Positions 1 through 9,243 of a DNA stretch of 41,970 nt are shown piece by piece (the stretch's first letter is position 1; the number at the start of each line of letters is the position of its first letter). The translations under genes were made by a program, and so were the position numbers. Origin of the DNA: Chrysochromulina tobinii (taxonomy: Eukaryota > Haptophyta > Prymnesiales > Chrysochromulinaceae); assembly GCA_001275005.1 (NCBI GenBank), contig JWZX01003156.1, forward strand, positions 1 through 41,970, read 5' to 3'. The notes below the pieces were generated by a model, which had not been told where the DNA came from, did not search any database, and worked only from the letters and a program-made list of their open reading frames with translations.

Positions 1-135
1 GCCCAAGGCAACGCACGCGTGAGCGTGTGCACTCACTCCCCCACCCTTCTCCAAGCTATTTGTACTTGAGCACCGGTTGTCGCGTCTGTCGTGTTAACGT
101 TCACACGTTGAATACGCTGCTGTGAACCCGCAACC

Positions 136-2424
136 ATGGCGCGTCGCGACCCAAGTGTCGAAGAAGCCGAGAGGCAGCTGCGCATGCTACTCAGAATCGG
201 TGGCGGCAGCGACGCCCTTCCGATGCAGCAGCTCGCCACGGCAGCCGTGCTGCAAACGGCTGCTCTGCCCAATTCGTCCTCCGGGCTCCCCTCTGCCTTT
301 GAGCAACTGATGCTAGGCGGCGACCGCCGCCCGCTTCCGGGCATGCCCGGCAACGGATTGAATATGCCGCTCCCAGGGATGCATTCTCAGCCTTTCGGTG
401 GTGCGCCCGCGCCGCTGCCCACGGCTCCCGTCGGCACCAGCCCGTTTGCTGCAGGTGGCACTGCGATGCCGTATCCCCTTCCGCACGTTTCGCCGGTTTC
501 GCACCCGGCCATGGCCCCTGCGCCAGTTTCGCGACCTCCCGGCCTGCCGCCGGGTCTCGGCTTGGGCTCGGCGCCTGGGCGAGATCCGCTCGTCGCGCCG
601 CCGCCGCCGCTCCCCGGGGCGGCACCGCTGCCTGACGCGCTGCTCGAACAACTGCTCGGTGGTGCGCCTGCCGGGCAGCGGCAGCGCATGCCGCCACTGC
701 CCACGGATCAGAGTCGATTCTTCCCTTCCACCCCACCGCCGGCGCCAGCGCCGCCGGCACCAGCGCCACAGGCGCCAGCAGGTGGGATCGAGGGCGGCGG
801 CTTGCCGACCGCGGACCAGGTGGTGGCGCAGTTCAAGCTGGCGATGGCCAATATGCAGCAGCTGCAGCAGGGCTACCCGCCGAGCGAGATGCGCTTCCAA
901 AAGGAGCGCGAGCTGCACGCGTACATGCAGCAGCTCGACGCCCTGCATGCACGACTCGTGTCGCAGCCGCAGCCGCAGCCGCAGCCGCAGCCGCAGCCGC
1001 AGCCGCAGCCGCAGCCGCAGCCGCAGCCGCAGCCGGAGGCCCCGCCGCCGCGGGCCCCGCCGCAGCAGCAGCGGTTGGAGCAGCTCGCCCCGCAAGCCGC
1101 GCCGTCGCCGGCAGGGCCCGCACCGGCACCCGACACGGCGGCGCCAAAGGAGCTGACGGCGCAGCAGCTCGAGCGGCAGCGGCAGCAGGCCCTGCAGCAG
1201 GCGATGCTTCGCGAGGAGCAGGCTGTCTTCCTGCTGCAGGTCCAGCAGCGGCAGCGCGCGCAGCACAGCCGGATGGCGGGGATGCCTCTCGAGCAACAGA
1301 TCGCGTTGCAGCGCGACCAGATCGGCGCGATGACTCTGCGCGAGTACCGCCCGAACTCGACTCGCTTCGCCAACAGAAAGATACGCACGGACTTCGTCGA
1401 GCAACTCACATTAGACGCGATGGCAGTGTACAGCAGCTTGCAGCCGCCCGCTGACGACCACGCGATGCGCCAAGCGCTGCACGAGCGGCTGCAGACGCTC
1501 GTGGCGAGCGTGGCGCCCAACGCGACGCTTCTCCAATTCGGTTCGTCGGTCTCCGGCCTCGCGTCCAAAGGAGCGGACCTCGACCTGACCCTGATGCCAA
1601 CGGACCCCAAACACCAAAACGAGGCGCTGCCGATTGAGGAGCAGGCGCAGCTCGTCGAGTTGATCGCGAAGGTGATGGAGGACAGTGGCCAGATGGCGGA
1701 GGTGCATGCGCGGCCAAAGGCGCGCGTGCCCATTGTTGCCCTCAAGGACTCGATCACTGGCCTCAAGTGCGACATCTGCATGTGCAACCAGCTCGCCGTG
1801 CTCAACTCGCGCCTGCTGCGCTGCTACATGCAGCTCGACCCGCGCGCCAAGCCGCTCGCCTTCTGCGTCAAGCACTGGGCCAAGCGACGCTCGGTCAACG
1901 ACCCGTACCACGGCAGCCCGTCGTCGTACGCTTGGGTTCTCCTCGTGATCCATTACCTGCAGACCACCTCGCCGCCTATCCTCCCTGTACTACAGGACCT
2001 CTTCTCGCATGCGGTGCCCTACGCGGATGCGGGCCTCGTGCGCACGCCCGACGGGCGCGAGTTCGACTGCTACTTTTACGACGACGTCGAGCGGCTGCGC
2101 GCCGCGATGGGCGCGCTCCCCGCCAACCCAGCCTCGCTCGGCCAGCTGCTCATCGGCTTCTTCCGCCGGTACGCGCGCGAGTTCGACTTCGTCAAGAGCG
2201 TCACCTCGATCCGCACCGGCGCCTTTTTGACCAAGCATGCCAAAAATTGGGACAAGAAAGAGGCGGGCTTCCGCGGCGACCGGCACCTCTTTTGCATGGA
2301 GGATCCCTTCGAGCTCACGCACGACCTCGGGCGCGTCATGGATCGTGACACCCTCCGCGACGTTCGCTCCGAAATCGAGCGCGCCGACAGCATGCTCTCG
2401 GAGCGCTCGAACTCCTGCTCGTGA
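136..2424 (+). CDS. Terminal uridylyltransferase / non-canonical poly(A) polymerase (Cid1/TUT/URT1 type)
   Basis: This 762-residue protein most likely adds uridines or adenosines to RNA 3' ends, in mRNA or small-RNA turnover. Seen: residues 1-400 are low complexity, rich in Pro, Gln and Ala, with a (Gln-Pro)12 run near 277-300. The nucleotidyltransferase core starts near 415. It has the G-S motif at 469-470 (FGSSVSG), the paired catalytic Asp at 481 and 483 (ADLDL), and a third Asp at 546 (KCDICM). The central and PAP-associated region follows, with SPSSYAWVLLVIHYLQ and LGQLLIGFFRRYA. Family knowledge: such a disordered Pro/Gln-rich arm before the catalytic core is seen in plant URT1. The ATG sits in a good context (caaccATGg) and is the first in frame. 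No RNA-binding zinc finger or intron is visible. U versus A specificity cannot be read from sequence alone. The stop falls just before a GC-rich repeat whose other frame also reads as a plausible tail. Confidence 0.85.
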   Translation: MARRDPSVEEAERQLRMLLRIGGGSDALPMQQLATAAVLQTAALPNSSSGLPSAFEQLMLGGDRRPLPGMPGNGLNMPLPGMHSQPFGGAPAPLPTAPVGTSPFAAGGTAMPYPLPHVSPVSHPAMAPAPVSRPPGLPPGLGLGSAPGRDPLVAPPPPLPGAAPLPDALLEQLLGGAPAGQRQRMPPLPTDQSRFFPSTPPPAPAPPAPAPQAPAGGIEGGGLPTADQVVAQFKLAMANMQQLQQGYPPSEMRFQKERELHAYMQQLDALHARLVSQPQPQPQPQPQPQPQPQPQPQPQPEAPPPRAPPQQQRLEQLAPQAAPSPAGPAPAPDTAAPKELTAQQLERQRQQALQQAMLREEQAVFLLQVQQRQRAQHSRMAGMPLEQQIALQRDQIGAMTLREYRPNSTRFANRKIRTDFVEQLTLDAMAVYSSLQPPADDHAMRQALHERLQTLVASVAPNATLLQFGSSVSGLASKGADLDLTLMPTDPKHQNEALPIEEQAQLVELIAKVMEDSGQMAEVHARPKARVPIVALKDSITGLKCDICMCNQLAVLNSRLLRCYMQLDPRAKPLAFCVKHWAKRRSVNDPYHGSPSSYAWVLLVIHYLQTTSPPILPVLQDLFSHAVPYADAGLVRTPDGREFDCYFYDDVERLRAAMGALPANPASLGQLLIGFFRRYAREFDFVKSVTSIRTGAFLTKHAKNWDKKEAGFRGDRHLFCMEDPFELTHDLGRVMDRDTLRDVRSEIERADSMLSERSNSCS
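964..1035 (+). repeat. CAGCCG hexanucleotide microsatellite, 12 units, in frame
   Basis: Twelve perfect CAGCCG units encode (Gln-Pro)12 within the disordered arm of the uridylyltransferase. Length changes by unit would keep the frame. Confidence 0.95.
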
Positions 2425-2473
2425 CGGTGGCGGCGCTGGCGGCGCTGGCGGCGCTGGCGGCGCTGGCGGCGCT

Positions 2474-2505
<32 letters not shown>

Positions 2506-3185
2506 CACTACCGCCGGTGCACAGTTCCCGCCGCTGCCTGGCTTCGCACCGCGCTGAAGGCGCAGTCGCGCAGGAAGTGAAACGCGCGGAAAGCTGGCGG
2601 TGTGGCGCCATCGCATACTCCATCATATCGCCGCTGGGCGACTGTGGAGGAGTTAACTTGGAGGACCAAGGTTGGGCGCGGGGACCGGTGACGACGCTCG
2701 ACCGCGGTCCGCCGCAATATTGCCGTGCCGTTGTCGAGCCGCGGGCCCGGGTCGGGCGCGCGGTGGTCCCGGATCCGCGGATGTCGATGTGCACGGCACC
2801 GTACCTGTACACGAACAACGACCAAGGTCCAAGCGTGAAGGTGAATAATAACGCCCTCGCGGGGCGGTGACCGGCTGACCGGCGGCGCTCCCGGACGCAG
2901 CGGACGGGCCCGGGGTCGCCACGATCCGCGCCCACGGTATTAATCGATTACCGCAAAAGCGTGTTATAAAGCGCACCACTCGTTGATAATGGTGCCCAAC
3001 GTGCAGATATAAATGATACTTGAGAGACGGAGCCGGGAGTCCGCGGACGAGGACGGGGCATCACGGGAGTCGGGGGGACGCCCAGCACGCGGCGCACTCA
3101 GAGACCCCACGACCGGACCGTTCCCTTACCCTACCCCGTTACAGAGACCGCCCACGACCGCCCCCCTTCCCGATCTTGCATCGCC
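2425..3185. other. Intergenic region between convergent genes
   Basis: Apart from the compound repeat at its left end, I see no conserved coding signal, tRNA or other structured element. It should hold the 3' ends of the uridylyltransferase (+) and the methyltransferase (-) transcripts. Confidence 0.6.
2428..2506 (+). repeat. Compound repeat: 9-bp GGCGGCGCT-type units followed by a CCG run
   Basis: Directly after the uridylyltransferase stop there are about five copies of a 9-bp GGCGGCGCT-like unit, then about ten CCG triplets. In the frame one base ahead of the annotated CDS this reads Gly/Ala repeats, a poly-proline run and PPLPGFAPR, ending at a TGA at 2555-2557. Confidence 0.85.
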
Positions 3186-3977
3186 TCAGGGGCAGCGCAC
3201 AAGCTCGAAGAGTTCACACGCCTCGCGCTTCATGACCTCAAGAGAGTGTGCTGGAAGCGGCCGCGCGTCCTCCTCCAAAGCAACCAGCAACCAGCCAGCG
3301 GCTCGGGCCACCGCAGCAAACTCTTGTGCGCGCCCCAGGCGATCAGTCATCGCGAGGAAGACGCGTGGTGGGGACTTATGGGCTACACACAAAGCGTTGA
3401 TCGTCGAGAGGAACGGCTCGAAGAGGACCGGCCAAAAGATGCAATCCGCGCCAATAACCATGTCCCACGCGGTGGTGGCGATCTTATGTGGTAACGACAC
3501 TGTCCAATCGAGTGAGGTGACTGTCACATGCGGCGTGGCGGCATTCAGCTTCACAAGTTGCTGAAGCCTGGGCAAGTTCTCATCGAGGTCAGTCAAACAC
3601 ACGTGTGCAGCACCAGCCAACCACGCTGCAAAGCCTGCAAGACCGCAACCGGCACCGAGCTCGAGAATAGCCTTGCCAGCGAGTGGTGGCGCATGATGCG
3701 AGTGAAGCCACTCACCAAGTCGCTGCGAGCATGGCCACACCTTGTATGCAGTCATCGCAGGCATGAAAGCGGTATTGAGCCCGGCCGGTTGGGGAGTCAG
3801 TGCTGCTACGGTGAGCGTCGATGAGCCAGTCATGGCGAAACACGTTGGTGGTGCAAGCGTTGGTGGGAGCACGCTAATACCCAGTGCACGCTGATGCTCG
3901 AATGCCGCAGCACCAGGCGGATATTCAGGTGGTGGAACAAACACTGTGCGATTCCCGAACCTGAAGCATCCCTGCAT
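3186..3977 (-). CDS. METTL21-like (methyltransferase family 16) protein methyltransferase
   Basis: A 263-residue S-adenosylmethionine-dependent methyltransferase of the seven-beta-strand family 16. Members methylate lysines on proteins such as chaperones and elongation factors; the substrate here is unknown. Seen (numbering from the ATG at 3977): the family's entry motif YKVWPCSQRLGEWL near 78-91, motif I ELGAGCGLAG at 106-115, the acidic post-I loop TDLDEN at 129-134, and MVIGADCIFW where the family usually has a D-x-x-Y-type motif. The open frame continues upstream to 4175, but that stretch has no in-frame ATG, would abut the divergent GH31 start and contains a 22-bp tandem duplication not a multiple of three. 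I therefore start at 3977. A missed upstream exon is possible. The gene is transcribed divergently from GH31. Confidence 0.75.
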   Translation of the reverse strand: MQGCFRFGNRTVFVPPPEYPPGAAAFEHQRALGISVLPPTLAPPTCFAMTGSSTLTVAALTPQPAGLNTAFMPAMTAYKVWPCSQRLGEWLHSHHAPPLAGKAILELGAGCGLAGFAAWLAGAAHVCLTDLDENLPRLQQLVKLNAATPHVTVTSLDWTVSLPHKIATTAWDMVIGADCIFWPVLFEPFLSTINALCVAHKSPPRVFLAMTDRLGRAQEFAAVARAAGWLLVALEEDARPLPAHSLEVMKREACELFELVRCP

Positions 3978-4177
3978 TGACACGAATTTGTGTGGTGTGA
4001 AAGCGGTTCGTGTGTGGTGTGAAAGCGGTTCGGAATCCCTGGTGGACTTCCGGCTGGCGATTCCTGCGTGAACACCACAAAATTCCGCTAACCAAAGTGC
4101 ATTTTTTGCGCTTTTGCTTGGTGGTCGGCTTGCCGAACGTTTCGTCAAAATGAAATCGCCAAGTCGCGTCGACACAA
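3978..4177. promoter_or_regulatory. Shared upstream region of divergent methyltransferase and GH31 genes
   Basis: About 200 bp separate the two divergent start codons, so both promoters must lie here or overlap the coding ends. It holds a perfect 22-bp tandem duplication (3989-4010 and 4011-4032). No TATA box is recognisable. Its role as promoter is inferred from gene orientation. Confidence 0.4.
3989..4032. repeat. Perfect 22-bp tandem duplication
   Basis: Positions 3989-4010 and 4011-4032 are identical (each contains GTGTGGTGTGAAAGCGG). The length is not a multiple of three, which argues against coding use here. Confidence 0.9.
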
Positions 4178-6927
4178 ATGTCCTTCTACCGACGCGCGCG
4201 CGCAGGTTTGTCGCTGCTCGTCGGCTTGCTCGGCACTAGAGTCGAGGCGTTGCCATCGGACGCTGAAATCATCGTCGGTAACGTCCGCGTGCAGGCGCTG
4301 AGCGACACGCTCGTGCGCATCGAGCCCAGGGGTCCGAAAGGATTTGAGAATCGCACCACCTTCATGGTCGTAGACCGCGACTCGTGGGCGGGCATTGAGA
4401 TCACCAAGGAGGCGACTGTGAAAGTTGGCGACGCAACCATTATCACCACCCTGGCCACGGCCTCCTACAAGGTCATCCTCACGCAGGGGCCGCCATCGCC
4501 GCCGCCACCGCCGCCCACACCGTTCTCCATGTGGGGCTCACAACAACTTGACACAGACATAAGAGATGGGGAGAGGATCAAAAGCTGCCAAGACTACAGC
4601 AAGCCTTGCCTTACCAAGACTACGCAGGCAACATGCTGTAATGCCTGCTCCGCAACGCCAAATGCGGAATGCACAGCGTGGATCTGGCAGCCGTCGAACG
4701 GCGATTGCTGGCTCATGGCGTTTGTGTCTGGATCCGTACCTGCCGGTGACCGAGTCCTAGGCGGCAAGATCAATGAAGGTGGCGACACGAAAAAGCCCAT
4801 CGGTGTCTCAGCGACGATCACGGCGCCGGATGGCACCGTGCTCTTCTCGGCCGATGACCTGAATCACGTCAGCGGCAACCTGTTCTGGCCGTCCCCGATG
4901 ACGGCGGCGGGTGAAACCACGCCGTCCTATGGAATCAAGGATTACCCACGTTTCTTCACGCCGCCTTGGGCTGTGGCGCCCATCCCAGTCAACGCAACAG
5001 TCGACCCCGCGCTGGTCGCAACCAATGGTTACGACTTTACGAATAACCAGGCGGGCGATCTCTACGTCTTTCTGCTCGGAAAGAGCCTCGCCAGCTACCA
5101 CGCCAGCCGCAGAGAGTTTATTAGGCTCACCGGACCGTGCCCCGTACTGCCGGACTATGCGTTCGGAACGTGGTTCACATACTGGCACTCGTACTCGGAG
5201 AAGGAGGCCAAGGATGATATTTCGCGCTGGGAGAGTGGCAACCTGCCCATCGACGTGTGGGCCCTTGATATGAATTGGAGAAACACGTCGAGTGACAACC
5301 TCAATCCCGGCCAGAGCCCCTACCACCCGCATCCAGAAATTGGCTCTCAAGATCATTACTACGACCACCCGAACAGTAGCCTCTTCCCCGGCGATGGGCC
5401 TTTCGGCGACTCCTTCACGGAGTGGTTCGCATTCCTCAAGGGCAAGAAGCTGCGCACGTACTTCAACGATCATCCTTTCCCTGTGGCTATGCGCAACGAG
5501 GGCGGGTTACAGACGAGCCCCGAGGAGGTGGCCTTCCGTTGGCAAGGCCTGTCGTCATGGATGGAGAGGGGGCTCACTTACTGGTGGTTCGATCATAATT
5601 GGGGATTCTCGATCCCGCCGCCGTTCATCAACATCTCTGTCACCTCGGGCACCTGGGAGGGATTGGACAACGCCGCGTGGGGTTCGCACGTCTACTACTC
5701 TTCCGTGGAGTACTATGACAAGACTGTTCGCGACAAGGCGGGCGATCAGTGGTATGGAGGCAAACCGATGGCGCTCACGAAGTTTGGGTTGCCGGACTGG
5801 CGCGAAAACACCAACCCGACCGAGGCGGCCGAGTCCCCGGCACAGCATCGGTATCCAGTATGGTGGACTGGCGACGGTGTGCCGCTGCAGGGAGCTGTCC
5901 AATCGACGGTGGATTCGGGCGTGCACGGCTTCAAGACGTATGTCCACAGCGACTGCGGCGGCGATTACCGCCCTCACACGGGGGGCGATCTGCTGCGGTG
6001 GACCGCGCACTGCGCCTTCAGCACAATCCTCCGCTTCCACGGCGACGACCACCGCCCCTGGGGCTACGACACGCACACTGAAGACGTCATTCGCTCATAC
6101 CTCAACGCTCGGTACAAGCTGATCCCTTCGTTAATCGCAGCTGGTGAGCATGCCGCAACGACGGGGTATCCCTTCGTCACACGTTGCGACATGATCTGGC
6201 CAGAGCACAACGAAAGCGCCTCGAATAACCAGTACATCTTCCTGAACGACACGCTGGTCGCACCCATCTGGGACAGCGCTACAAACGCGACTGCGCAGTC
6301 GGTCTGGATCCCACCGGCACGTGGATGGATGCTTGGGATGGGTCGATCACGACTGGGCCGCAGAGAGTCACGGTGACGAAGCCGTACGAGCAGCAGCCGA
6401 TATGGCATTCGCACAACGGCGGGCTGACCATCATCACGGACTCTCCCGGGCTGCGTGTCGATCATCAGGACTGGAGCGAGAGCCTTACCCTCGAGCTGCG
6501 CCCCGACACTTCCTCCGATCGCCGCACGACTGAGCGCACACTGCACGCCAAGCCCGCCGGCGGCTCTCTCGTGGCGAAGAAGGAGACAACGGCCATCGTG
6601 ATGACTACCGACACTGTCGTGCAGCCTGGCCGCACCGCAGTGAGGCTTGCGATTGGCGGCGCGAGCGACGGCGCGCAACGCTCATGGGTTGTGCGAGTTC
6701 ACCTGCTCCCTGGGCAGCGTGCTGTCGACGCCACTGTCGATGGCGTGGCGGTTGGGGCCTCCGCACTGAAAGCGATGCATATTGCACCGCTCCCGGCGGG
6801 TTCGGACATCGCCTTCCCCTTTGGCGGGCGGGGCGCTGTGCCGCCGCCAGCTGCTGGACCGGTGCTTGAGCTGAGTCTCGCTGCCGGGGCATCTCCGCGG
6901 GATCTGGCGCTGTTCGTCATGAATTGA
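4178..6927 (+). CDS. Secreted GH31 alpha-glucosidase/xylosidase family enzyme, interrupted by a one-base deletion
   Basis: A retaining alpha-glycosidase of family GH31, probably acting in the secretory pathway or outside the cell. Seen: an N-terminal signal peptide (LSLLVGLLG core, cleavage near residue 25). The beta-sandwich starts near 27. A proline stretch and a Cys-rich insert at about 104-205 resemble a PAN/Apple-type module. The catalytic barrel follows, with nucleophile Asp364 (WALDMNW), acid/base Asp566 (WWTGDG) and the SDCGGD strand after it. The first frame stops at 6374-6376, but the family C-terminus continues in the next frame to 6927. At 6311-6320 the sequence lacks one G, which would restore ...WIPPGTWMDAWDG. 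The whole protein would be about 916 residues. Substrate is unknown; Asn after DM, where glucosidases usually have Asn-Glu, is kept but the Glu is Trp. The break may be a sequencing error or true inactivation. Confidence 0.85.
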
Positions 6928-7665
6928 TTTGTCGTCCCAGCTTTATCAGGAACCAGCATAGAAACGTACTGGGAACAAGGGGAGCGGAGCCGTTCTTTGA
7001 GACGGTGGTGTGGTGAAAGTGTGGTGAGCGCGGGGGGGCCGCGATCCGCGACGAAACCGACTGACTGACTGGTGCTGGGAACAACAGGAGGTGGCGGAGG
7101 ATTTCTAACACGAACTCGGAAGTCGGAACTGTGGTTTCAGGAGGTGTTTGTCCAAGGTAGCGAAGGCCGAAGCAAGAGAAATCAGAAAAGAGGGGGTGGC
7201 ATGAACCATGCGCGTGGCGTCGCGGTTCCGTTACACACCGCGTTACGGCTTTTCTCTCTTGGAGTACCGATGGACCGGCTGGCCGGGTTACTTTTACTTT
7301 CCTTTTACTTTTACTTTGAACGAGTCGGAGTATGTACGCGGTAGCTTTGTTGTACGACAGCTTGACGTGACGAGCGAGCTGTTCGGTTGATTACCTAAAT
7401 GCTACGGCGAGAAGATATCGTATCGCTTTGACCAGCTCGACGTGCCGCACCGGGCACCGCGCAACCGGCCCATCGCACTCGTATCGCACGCGGACACTAC
7501 AGCTTCACTACAGCTGTATCGCACTCGTCGCAAGTTCGAAGTACAACAATCATGTAGCCAAGCCGCGCGGCCGGCGTCAAGCTCAAGGGGTCGACGTTAG
7601 GTCGGCGTCCACATAGCGTCCACACACCACTCACCACTGGTACCACACTCGTCGACACGACCTTT
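6928..7665. other. Intergenic region with TTTTACTTT-rich tract
   Basis: No gene is supported here. Around 7289-7318 there are four near-copies of TTTTACTT. At about 7471-7530 short direct repeats (TATCGCACTCGT, CACTACAGCT) occur. It separates the convergent 3' ends of GH31 (+) and the FkbM gene (-). Confidence 0.6.
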
Positions 7666-8547
7666 CTACCGTTGATCCTCCTTGGCATATCCTTGGCACG
7701 GCTCCCATCGCAAGTTGAGTTGCTTGGCACCCCCACGAATCTCACAAAGCTGGTCGAGCCGCGTCGCGTGCTTATGGGCAGCTTGGTTCGCGTACGCCAG
7801 GTACGGGCAAAGGCCATGCCGTGTTTTGAGTAGCCAGAAGGCGCCGCCTGCCGCCCCATTGACGAGCTCATGGCAACAAGCGCGGCTCTTGTCGAATTCG
7901 ATCAGCGCTCCGATGAAGATGCTGGAAGCTGACTCGTTGAGGACACGGCGCATCCCGCGAAAGGCTTCGCATTCGCCTCCTTCGATGTCCATCTTGAGAA
8001 AGGTAGGAAGCACACGGGGAGGAAGGACGTCGTCGACGCGCACAGCCATCGTTGTCACAAGCCCACGGCGCCAGCCTGTTGGGCGAGAGCGGAAGCTCCC
8101 GGCACTACTGCCAATGCTATGCAGGAGCGCACCCTGGTTGTCACGGTGCCCGCCCAGCTCACACGGTCCCGTGGTGTCGCTGACGCACAATGAAAAGACT
8201 CGCACGTTCCGAAAGCTGTTTGCGCGTGCCGAAGCAAGCAAGTGCACGACATTATCTGGGCTGGGCTCAAACACGACCACAGAATGGCCATCGGCTGCCG
8301 CTGCCAACGAGTAAAACCCAATGTTGCCGCCCAGGTCCAGCAACTCCGAATGAGGCCATCGCCGCATTACCCCAAGCATCCAAAGGACATCGTCGCACTC
8401 AAGTGCAAAACATCCTGTGGTCTGGATTGCTGCGGAGATCCAGCGATCGACTGCTTTCGGATAGGTGCACATCGTCCACGTCGCGGTGCCAGCTCGTGCG
8501 ATCGCCCACACGCAATTGGCGAGCGGCACGTGCGTGCCGTTCTTCAT
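7666..8547 (-). CDS. FkbM family methyltransferase
   Basis: A 293-residue S-adenosylmethionine-dependent methyltransferase of the FkbM family, whose members mostly O-methylate sugars or small molecules. Seen: motif I DLGGNIGFYSL at 71-81, the acidic strand-2 motif VVVFEPSP ending near 97, and the family signature FLKMDIEGGE at about 183-192. Upstream residues (MCTYPKAVDRWISAAI) match the N-terminal extension common in algal members, in my reading. The start is the first in-frame ATG; the open frame runs three codons further to a TTG. There is no convincing signal peptide, so the compartment is unclear; a missed first exon could carry one. The exact substrate is unknown. It lies 113 bp downstream of the coiled-coil gene on the same strand. 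Confidence 0.8.
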   Translation of the reverse strand: MKNGTHVPLANCVWAIARAGTATWTMCTYPKAVDRWISAAIQTTGCFALECDDVLWMLGVMRRWPHSELLDLGGNIGFYSLAAAADGHSVVVFEPSPDNVVHLLASARANSFRNVRVFSLCVSDTTGPCELGGHRDNQGALLHSIGSSAGSFRSRPTGWRRGLVTTMAVRVDDVLPPRVLPTFLKMDIEGGECEAFRGMRRVLNESASSIFIGALIEFDKSRACCHELVNGAAGGAFWLLKTRHGLCPYLAYANQAAHKHATRLDQLCEIRGGAKQLNLRWEPCQGYAKEDQR

Positions 8548-8660
8548 ATCGATCAACGTTCATGGAGACTCAAGCCGATTTCAATTATCGTTCCGGTCCG
8601 GACAGCGCCCGGCATACAAATTTAATTTGCATGCAATCCAATGAACGGGGATTCTACCAG

Positions 8661-9207
8661 CTACCACGGTGCAAGGCGCGCCCACAATGGGGTCTCGTCC
8701 ATTTTCCGACCTTCCTGTACGGGCTTGGGTGTCTCAATGTTCCGCTGATCTCCGGGCGCATCCGAAGCCGCCTCTGTCCGTCGTCGTACCTCTGTCCGCG
8801 GACTCTTTGGCTTGCGGCCCGCCGCTAACTCCACCGGTGGGCGGGGGGACAACAGCGCTTTGTCGGTGGACTCGACCGGTTTGGCTGGTTGCGGTCGGGG
8901 TTGCGGCTTTACGGGTTGTGGCTTGACGAGTATTTGCGCAGCGAGCGCCGCAGCCCGCTGCGCTGCGAGCACGGCAGCGAGCTCTCGCTCCACCTCACTC
9001 CCTCCGTTGTCGCGCAGCCCGATGGCGGGGACGTGCGCGACAGTACTGCCTACGTCCACGCCGCAAGTGAGAGGCCCATGCCATATCGGCACCGCCGTAC
9101 TCAGCATCGCGTTGGTCGGCACGAAGTGCCACTTGAGCTTTTTCCCTCGTGAGGCGAACGCGCCGCCCACTGTCTTGATGGCTGGGGCTTGTAGGGGGGG
9201 CGGAGGC

Positions 9208-9243
<36 letters not shown>

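Noticed and set aside
313-1805. Long - strand open frames opposite the uridylyltransferase
   Set aside because: Their products are Arg-Leu or Cys-Gly runs produced by the CAGCCG repeat and codon bias, with no domain.
3978-4175. Upstream extension of the methyltransferase to 4175
   Set aside because: The first codon is GTG, no in-frame ATG exists there, it would abut the divergent GH31 start, and it spans a 22-bp duplication.
6311-6330. Tiny intron explaining the GH31 frame change
   Set aside because: No GT-AG pair of suitable length fits; adding a single G restores the family sequence exactly.
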